This document shows, piece after piece, positions 4,341 to 9,052 of a stretch of 9,052 nucleotides of DNA (the first letter of the stretch is position 1; every line of letters starts with the position of its first letter). A program made the translations under genes and the position numbers. The notes below the pieces were generated by a model. That model was not told the DNA's origin. It saw only the letters and a list, made by a program, of their open reading frames with translations, and ran no database searches. The stretch is from Syntrophobacterales bacterium (GTDB lineage Bacteria; Desulfobacterota; Syntrophia; Syntrophales; UBA6807), in assembly GCA_021159265.1 (NCBI GenBank), contig JAGGSD010000372.1, positions 1 through 9,052 on the forward strand, given 5' to 3'.

Positions 4341-5648
4341 TTAGTCAAAAAGAGCAAGGAGTTGTTTTTTGCTTTCTTCAAAACTGACCTTTTCGTCAAT
4401 ATCCTGTCTTAAAAATGAATTTATCCTGCCTATCATTTTTATTGCATTGTCTATTTCCGGATTGCTTCCTTCCACATAGGCGCCTATATTAATCAGATCT
4501 TCCGCCTTTTTATAGGTAGCTATGGTATTTATAATATCATTCGCCCTTTTTCTGTGTTTGTCATCCACGAGATCGATCATCAACCTGCTGATACTTTTCA
4601 GAACATCTATCGCGGGATACTGATTCTTTGAAGCCAGTTCACGGGAAAGGGTTATGTGGCCATCCAGGATTGACCTTGCCGCATCGGCAATCGGTTCATT
4701 AAAATCATCGCCCTCCACAAGAACAGTATAAAGGCCTGTTATGCTTCCGCTACCCTCTACGCTCCCCGCTCTTTCCAGCAACTTTGGCATAAGACTGAAA
4801 ACCGACGGCGTATAGCCCTTTGTAGTTGGAGGCTCTCCGATAGAGAGACCGACTTCTCTCTGGGCCATTGCAAACCTGGTCAGCGAATCGACCATAAGGA
4901 GAACGTTCATTCCCTGATCCCTGAAATATTCGGATATTGCAGTTGCCACATAGGCCGCTCTCATCCTGATCAGGGGATGCATGTCCGACGTTGCCACAAC
5001 AACCACTGACCTGGCCAATCCCTCCTCGCCAAGGCTGTTTTCGATAAATTCACGGACTTCTCTTCCTCTTTCGCCTACGAGTCCGATTACGCTGACATCA
5101 GCCCTTGTATTTCTGGCAATCATGCCAAGAAGAACGCTCTTGCCAACCCCGGAGCCTGAAAATATCCCCATCCTCTGACCACTGCCGCAACTGAACAACC
5201 CATTTATCGCCCTGATTCCGAGATCCATCGGTTCCGTTATCCTGCCCCTTTTGAGAGGATTGATGGGATCGGCATAAATCGGATATTCGTCTTCCGGTTC
5301 TATCGATCCTTTGTCATCGACAGGATTGCCCCGCCCATCTATGACCCTTCCAAGAAGATTATGACCCACTTTGATATTCGACTTTTTCCTGGTGGAGAGA
5401 ATCCTGCAGCCAGGTCCAACATCATCAAGATTACCGAAAGGCATTAAAAGAACCTTTTCTTCCCTGAATCCCACAACTTCCGCACCGATTGTTCTGTTGT
5501 TACCATTCGGATAAATCCGGCACATCTCTCCTATGGAAGTCCCGTGTTTATGACCCTCCACCAAAAGGCCGATAACACTGCTTACCTTTCCATAGGTAAT
5601 GAGAGGATCTATGTCTTTAATTATTCTATGATATTTCTCGAAATCCAT
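4341..5648 (-). CDS. fliI: flagellum-specific export ATPase FliI
   Basis: FliI is the hexameric ATPase at the cytoplasmic face of the flagellar type III export apparatus. It unloads substrates and chaperones with FliH and FliJ. The product is 435 aa, the usual length. Motifs: Walker A SGSGVGKS at 164-171; GERGREV at 192-198 with the catalytic-type glutamate; Walker B MVDSLTR at 252-258; and the conserved EPPTTKGYTPSVF block at 272-284. The C-terminal helical region (about 365-435) carries the KAEDLINIGAY signature at 381-391. The start is ATG at 5646-5648, which gives a normal FliI N-terminus, but it has only a weak GAG upstream because GGTTCAG repeats sit directly before it. The stop is TAA at 4341-4343. 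It is flanked by fliH (71 bp upstream) and fliJ (119 bp downstream), as expected. Confidence 0.97.
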   Translation of the reverse strand: MDFEKYHRIIKDIDPLITYGKVSSVIGLLVEGHKHGTSIGEMCRIYPNGNNRTIGAEVVGFREEKVLLMPFGNLDDVGPGCRILSTRKKSNIKVGHNLLGRVIDGRGNPVDDKGSIEPEDEYPIYADPINPLKRGRITEPMDLGIRAINGLFSCGSGQRMGIFSGSGVGKSVLLGMIARNTRADVSVIGLVGERGREVREFIENSLGEEGLARSVVVVATSDMHPLIRMRAAYVATAISEYFRDQGMNVLLMVDSLTRFAMAQREVGLSIGEPPTTKGYTPSVFSLMPKLLERAGSVEGSGSITGLYTVLVEGDDFNEPIADAARSILDGHITLSRELASKNQYPAIDVLKSISRLMIDLVDDKHRKRANDIINTIATYKKAEDLINIGAYVEGSNPEIDNAIKMIGRINSFLRQDIDEKVSFEESKKQLLALFD

Positions 5649-5655
5649 GTTCTCG

Positions 5656-5691
5656 TGGTTCAGGGTTATGGGTTCAAAGGTTCACAGTTAA
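5656..5691. repeat. GGTTCA-type heptamers in the fliH-fliI spacer
   Basis: Plus-strand units are TGGTTCA, GGGTTAT and GGGTTCA, then AGGTTCA and CAGTTAA after a one-base slip. They occupy about half of the 71-bp spacer and lie just upstream of the fliI ATG, where a Shine-Dalgarno site would be expected. Confidence 0.7.
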
Positions 5692-5716
5692 CAACACTAA
5701 GGGGACAATCCTTAAT

Positions 5717-5748
5717 CTTCTAACCTTCTAATCTTCTAATCTTCTCCA
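5717..5748. repeat. CTTCTAAT octamer run forming the fliH 3' end
   Basis: Plus-strand units are CTTCTAAC, CTTCTAAT, CTTCTAAT and CTTCTCCA; the period here is 8 bp, not 7. The coding strand reads them as EKIRRLEG, the last residues of FliH. The TAG stop (5720-5722) is formed by the first unit. Confidence 0.75.
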
Positions 5749-6394
5749 ACTGCTGATCCAGCCTGGCGTCTACTAATCCTGAATGTGTCTCTATCACGAC
5801 CCCGCCCTGACCGATTCCTTCATCCTTTTTAATTGACATATCGCCGAAATTGTCGAGTAAATCGGGCTTTGCCTCTGTTATGTAACGGTAATCTTCGGGG
5901 TTCATGCGAATATTGACACCATCTCTTTCCCGTATATTTTTCATCGCGTCTTTAAGGACGGACCAGACAACTTCCCTGTTTGTGCTCACTTCCTTATGTA
6001 TAACCTTCCCGGCTATTGAAAAAGCAAGGTCGATTATCTCTTTTTCAGAGCTTTTCAGAAGCTCTTCTTTCATTATTTTTAGTTCTCTGATCAGTTTCGC
6101 TACAGATTCCGTGGCGAGAGACAATTCCGTCTTTTCCTGATCTATGCCCTCCTTTACCCCTTTTGAAAATCCTCTGTCATAGGCTTCTTTTGCTACAGTT
6201 TTTATTCTTTCCTCAATCTGTTTCCCGGGTTCTTCAATCTCAAAACCGTATTCCATGTTATTCCCGCGGGCATTAAAATCCGCTTTATTTGCGGGGATAT
6301 GACAGATACCCCGAATAAACCCGGCCAGCGTTTTATCCTTCGTGTCTTTCAGATTTATATCCTGAGCCTTGATAATCCTGTTAGACGAATGCAT
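5720..6394 (-). CDS. fliH: flagellar assembly protein FliH
   Basis: FliH is the FliI-binding regulator and stator-like subunit that tethers the ATPase to the C-ring and delivers substrates. From the ATG at 6392-6394 it is 224 aa, a typical length. An N-terminal segment opens MHSSNRIIKAQ. A long charged helix follows (about 52-120), containing the GFSKGVKEG repeat of spaced glycines (75-83) typical of FliH. A C-terminal V/FliH-like domain (about 120-215) has SIAGKVIHKEV (126-136) and the GGVVIETHSGLVDARLDQQL end. An alternative TTG start at 6413-6415 would add seven residues; each start has a moderately spaced GGG-type site. With the ATG the overlap with fliG is 14 bp, implying translational coupling. 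Residues 217-224 and the TAG stop come from octamer repeat DNA. Confidence 0.88.
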   Translation of the reverse strand: MHSSNRIIKAQDINLKDTKDKTLAGFIRGICHIPANKADFNARGNNMEYGFEIEEPGKQIEERIKTVAKEAYDRGFSKGVKEGIDQEKTELSLATESVAKLIRELKIMKEELLKSSEKEIIDLAFSIAGKVIHKEVSTNREVVWSVLKDAMKNIRERDGVNIRMNPEDYRYITEAKPDLLDNFGDMSIKKDEGIGQGGVVIETHSGLVDARLDQQLEKIRRLEG

Positions 6395-7382
6395 CTTCTT
6401 CACCACTCCCTGCAATTGTTATTTTACCCTCGGATTCCAGCCTCTTTGCGACTTCAATAATCGCTCTCTGGCTCTTTTCCACATCTGACAGTCGTGTCGG
6501 AGGCATATCCGCTATATCTTCCCTGAGTATCTCAGCAGCGCGCCTTGATATATTTTTAAAGATCTTTTCTTTCATTTCATCATCAACTATTTTGAGGGCG
6601 CGGGCCAGATCTTCACGGCTTATCTCCTCTAATAATATTCTCATGCCAATATCATCGAGCCTGAAAATATCATCAAAAGTAAACATGAGGTTTTTAATCT
6701 CAGTTGCCATATCCGGATCCGTTTCCTCAAGCGATTCGATGATTGCCTTTTCGTTCGACTGGCTCATCCTGTTCAAAATCTCTGCTATCATGCGAACTCC
6801 GCCAACCTGCTCTTCTCTACCACTTTCTACAATCATCTCCGATTCAAGAGTGTTAGCCAGATCCTCCATAAACTCACGCGGGACACTTCCCAGTGTTGTA
6901 ATCCTGCCTATAATGTCTTTTTGCCTGTCAGGAGGGAAAGTTTCCAGGATCTCCGCTGTCTGTTCCGGCCTCAGATGCGCCAGGACAAGGGCTGTAGTCT
7001 GGGGATGCTCCATTCTTGTAAATTCTATCAGGAGCTTCGGATCGGTATTCCTCAATTTTTCAATGATTGTACTATCGGATGAAAAGCTCTCATCTTCAAT
7101 CGATTTTATGAATTCTTTTCCCTTATCCTCTCCCAGAGCTTTCACTATAATACTTTCGACAATATTATCCTGAACCGATACGATTCTATTTCCCTTTTCC
7201 CGGGCAAGCGCGCAAAATTCCCCCGCGATATCAGCTATATCTTTATCAGATATTCCAGTTAAACTGTTCATGCATTTTCCGACGCGTCTGATCTCATCCG
7301 TTCCAAGATTTTTCATTACATTTGCGGCAACTTCTTCTTCGAGAGACAAAAGGAGCGCCGCCGCTTTTTCTTCGTTTGTCAT
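6381..7382 (-). CDS. fliG: flagellar motor switch protein FliG
   Basis: FliG is the C-ring rotor subunit that binds FliF at its N-terminus and generates torque against the stator at its C-terminus. The product is 333 aa, a standard length. Landmarks: an N-terminal FliF-binding domain (about 1-100); EHPQ at 125-128 in the middle armadillo domain, the FliM-contact motif; the MFTF hinge at 233-236; and the torque helix region ILLEEISREDLARALK (249-264) with the expected charged residues. It closes with the ISRRAAEILREDIADMPPTR block (278-297). The start is ATG at 7380-7382, with AAGGA (7393-7397) ten bases upstream. The stop is TAA at 6381-6383, inside the start of fliH. It follows fliF by 97 bp, and almost all of that spacer is heptamer repeat. 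Confidence 0.97.
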   Translation of the reverse strand: MTNEEKAAALLLSLEEEVAANVMKNLGTDEIRRVGKCMNSLTGISDKDIADIAGEFCALAREKGNRIVSVQDNIVESIIVKALGEDKGKEFIKSIEDESFSSDSTIIEKLRNTDPKLLIEFTRMEHPQTTALVLAHLRPEQTAEILETFPPDRQKDIIGRITTLGSVPREFMEDLANTLESEMIVESGREEQVGGVRMIAEILNRMSQSNEKAIIESLEETDPDMATEIKNLMFTFDDIFRLDDIGMRILLEEISREDLARALKIVDDEMKEKIFKNISRRAAEILREDIADMPPTRLSDVEKSQRAIIEVAKRLESEGKITIAGSGEEDAFV

Positions 7383-7400
7383 ATCTTTGTGATCCTTTTT

Positions 7401-7422
7401 TCAGGGTTCAGGGTTCAGGGTT
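7401..7422. repeat. TCAGGGT heptamers upstream of fliG
   Basis: Three perfect plus-strand units of TCAGGGT plus one extra T. It is the same word family as the runs at 2559, 3025 and 5656, and ends next to the fliG ribosome binding site. Confidence 0.85.
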
Positions 7423-7424
7423 GC

Positions 7425-7476
7425 TGTCTGATCTTCTAATCCTCTGACTTCTGCCCTCTGACCTCTGACCTCCGAA
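7425..7476. repeat. CTCTGAC-type heptamers in the fliF-fliG spacer
   Basis: This begins with a degenerate GTCTGAT and CTTCTAAT. It continues as in-phase units CTCTGAC (7442-7448), TTCTGCC, CTCTGAC, CTCTGAC and CTCCGAA (to 7476). It abuts the fliF stop codon and has the same orientation as the fliK tracts. Confidence 0.85.
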
Positions 7477-7479
7477 ATG

Positions 7480-9052
7480 TTACTTAAGCCAGTTTCTCAA
7501 TAACTCCGCAAAGGTTCGCGCATCTCGGCCGGCCAGGTTCCTCACAGCCTCTACCTCCTTAAAACCTTCACCTACCGGTTCTCCCAGCTCCAGTGAAACG
7601 CCTTTGTCCTCCAGGCTGACTGAACCGCCGGCAGTTGCGGCCTGCATTGCCCTTTCGCCAACATCACCAGTCCTGTCTTTTGTCATAATAAACTTGATTA
7701 AAGGACGCAGAATAAAAAACAAAGTAAGCATCAGGGCAATTAACGAAACAAAATATTTTATTAACGGAACAATTAGATGTAATTTACTCTTCCAGCCTTC
7801 CTTCTCAACAGACCCCATTTCCGGCTCAATTTTTTTGAAAGGAATGCTGGTTACCACTACCTGATCACCCCTCTTAACATCAAAACCAACCGCTCTTTTA
7901 ACAAGGTCTTCCAGGGTACCCATCTCTTTTTTCGATCTTGGCCGGAACTCTTCAGCGCCCTTGTCATTTTTGCTGTAAACCCCATCCACCAGCACAGCCA
8001 CTGACAATCTTTCCACTTCCCCTACAGGCATTACCGTCTTGCTGACAATCCTGTTTATTTCATAATTGATTGTTTCATCCGTTTTCTCATGATCTGTGCC
8101 ATAGATGTTTGCGCTCCGTCCGCCGGTGGGACTGACAGTGCTTTCTCCTCCACCGACAGGCGTGCTCGACTTTTCGCTCCTGCGGTGCAGGCTTCTCACC
8201 ACCGGTTCTTCAGGATCATAGGATTCCTCTGTTTTTTCCATAACTCTAAAATCAAGAGTCGCGGAAACCTTCGCCACAACCTTTCCTTTTCCCACCACCT
8301 TTTCAAGCATGGATTGAATCCTGTTCGCCAGATTCGTTTCAATATTTCTCTGAAATTCTATTTGTGAATCCGTCCGCTTCGACAATTGAGACCCGCTTTT
8401 GGCCGTTGACAGGATATTCCCTGCGCTGTCAACTATCATTACCTCTTCAGGACTCAGCCCTTCCACGCTGCCGGCCACCAGGGAGGCTATGCCTTCCACC
8501 TGAGATGCCCGCAGCCTCCTGCCTGTTTTTAGTTTTATAATAACCGAAGCGGTCGGCTTTGCCTGTTCTTCAACAAAAAGTGATTTCCGGGGTATTACGA
8601 TATGAACCCTGCTATGTTGAATCTCATCCAGACCGTTGATTGTTCGTGATAATTCCCCCTGGAGCGCCCTTTGATAATTCAGTTGCTGTACAAAATCGGT
8701 AACCCCGAAATTCTTGCTGTCAAATATTTCAAAGCCCACACCCCCGCCCTTGGGCAACCCGGAAGCTGCCAGGCTGAGTCTTAATTCAGAAACATATTCG
8801 GCTGGGACTAATATGGAATCGCCGGCAGAAGATACCTTATAAGGAATCTTTTTCCCCTGCAATACAACAACAATTTTCCCCGCATCCTCAGTCGAAAGGT
8901 TGGAAAAAAGCGGCCTGTACTCTTTCTGATTTATAAAGAGGACAAATGCCCCGATACTGGCCAGAGTGACGACAGCGACGATAATAATGGATAATCTTTT
9001 CGAAGGGGTTAAGGATGTAAAGGCTTTCCCCAATTGAGAAAAAAATTGAAGC
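7480..9052 (-). CDS. fliF: flagellar MS-ring protein FliF (5' end beyond window)
   Basis: FliF forms the membrane MS ring that nucleates basal body and export gate assembly. At least 517 aa are visible when counted from a TTG at 9031-9033. The frame stays open to the window edge, encoding LQFFSQ before LGKAFTSLTPSKRL. That reads like a genuine FliF N-terminus, so the true start most likely lies just past 9052. Landmarks, numbered from the TTG: transmembrane helix at about 14-34; YscJ/FliF ring-building domain about 38-210 with QQLNYQRALQGELSRTI at 116-132; second ring domain about 225-400; second transmembrane helix about 419-447; and the FliG-binding tail VRNLAGRDARTFAELLRNWL at 497-516. The stop is TAA at 7480-7482. 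It is the first gene of the visible cluster. Confidence 0.95.
   Translation of the reverse strand, partial: LQFFSQLGKAFTSLTPSKRLSIIIVAVVTLASIGAFVLFINQKEYRPLFSNLSTEDAGKIVVVLQGKKIPYKVSSAGDSILVPAEYVSELRLSLAASGLPKGGGVGFEIFDSKNFGVTDFVQQLNYQRALQGELSRTINGLDEIQHSRVHIVIPRKSLFVEEQAKPTASVIIKLKTGRRLRASQVEGIASLVAGSVEGLSPEEVMIVDSAGNILSTAKSGSQLSKRTDSQIEFQRNIETNLANRIQSMLEKVVGKGKVVAKVSATLDFRVMEKTEESYDPEEPVVRSLHRRSEKSSTPVGGGESTVSPTGGRSANIYGTDHEKTDETINYEINRIVSKTVMPVGEVERLSVAVLVDGVYSKNDKGAEEFRPRSKKEMGTLEDLVKRAVGFDVKRGDQVVVTSIPFKKIEPEMGSVEKEGWKSKLHLIVPLIKYFVSLIALMLTLFFILRPLIKFIMTKDRTGDVGERAMQAATAGGSVSLEDKGVSLELGEPVGEGFKEVEAVRNLAGRDARTFAELLRNWLK

Noticed and set aside
6592..7173. 193-aa open frame on the plus strand opposite fliG
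   Set aside because: It is antisense to a clear FliG with all motifs. The product is serine/isoleucine-rich, as expected from reading a coding region backwards, and has no ribosome binding site or recognisable domain.
7401..7422. Telomere-like TCAGGGT repeat marking a replicon end
   Set aside because: It is only three units, internal to an operon spacer, with related runs scattered in several spacers.

Overview
The window is a run of flagellar genes, all on the minus strand. In transcription order they are fliF (5' end cut by the window edge), fliG, fliH, fliI, fliJ, a MotE/MgtE_N-like gene, fliK and flgD. This is the basal-body/export/hook-assembly order common in Desulfobacterota and relatives. 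Protein character, moderate GC and repeat-rich spacers fit an environmental Desulfobacterota or similar lineage, but no gene here fixes the taxonomy. All eight genes appear intact apart from the truncated fliF end.

Layout. From 9052 down to about 3043 lie the MS ring (FliF), rotor switch (FliG), export ATPase complex (FliH, FliI, FliJ) and a membrane-anchored coiled-coil MotE-like protein. A 509-bp gap (2534-3042) follows. It carries a near-consensus sigma-54 promoter at 2901-2916, with a dyad about 75 bp further upstream that could bind an enhancer-binding protein. Downstream of it are fliK (hook-length control) and flgD (hook cap), and presumably flgE beyond position 1. This suggests two transcription units: an early fliF-motE unit and a sigma-54-dependent hook unit.

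The genes are conventional; the DNA between and inside them is not. Nearly every spacer is packed with short tandem repeats of mostly 7-bp period: CTCTGAC-type, GGTTCAG-type, GAAATTG-type and AGGCTGT-type, plus an 8-bp CTTCTAAT type. Longer dispersed elements also occur: a 99/106-bp pair able to form a long hairpin, and an inverted pair of 75-87-bp nested palindromic elements on either side of the motE-like gene. The repeats also enter coding sequence. Four heptamer tracts lie in frame in fliK and encode a repeating SEVRxQK-like heptapeptide. The last codons of fliH, fliJ and the motE-like gene, and the stop codons of fliH and the motE-like gene, are repeat sequence.

I found no RNA genes, CRISPR arrays, transposases or defence genes. 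The most interesting signal is this heptamer-repeat system and how its orientation and phase relate to the reading frames.
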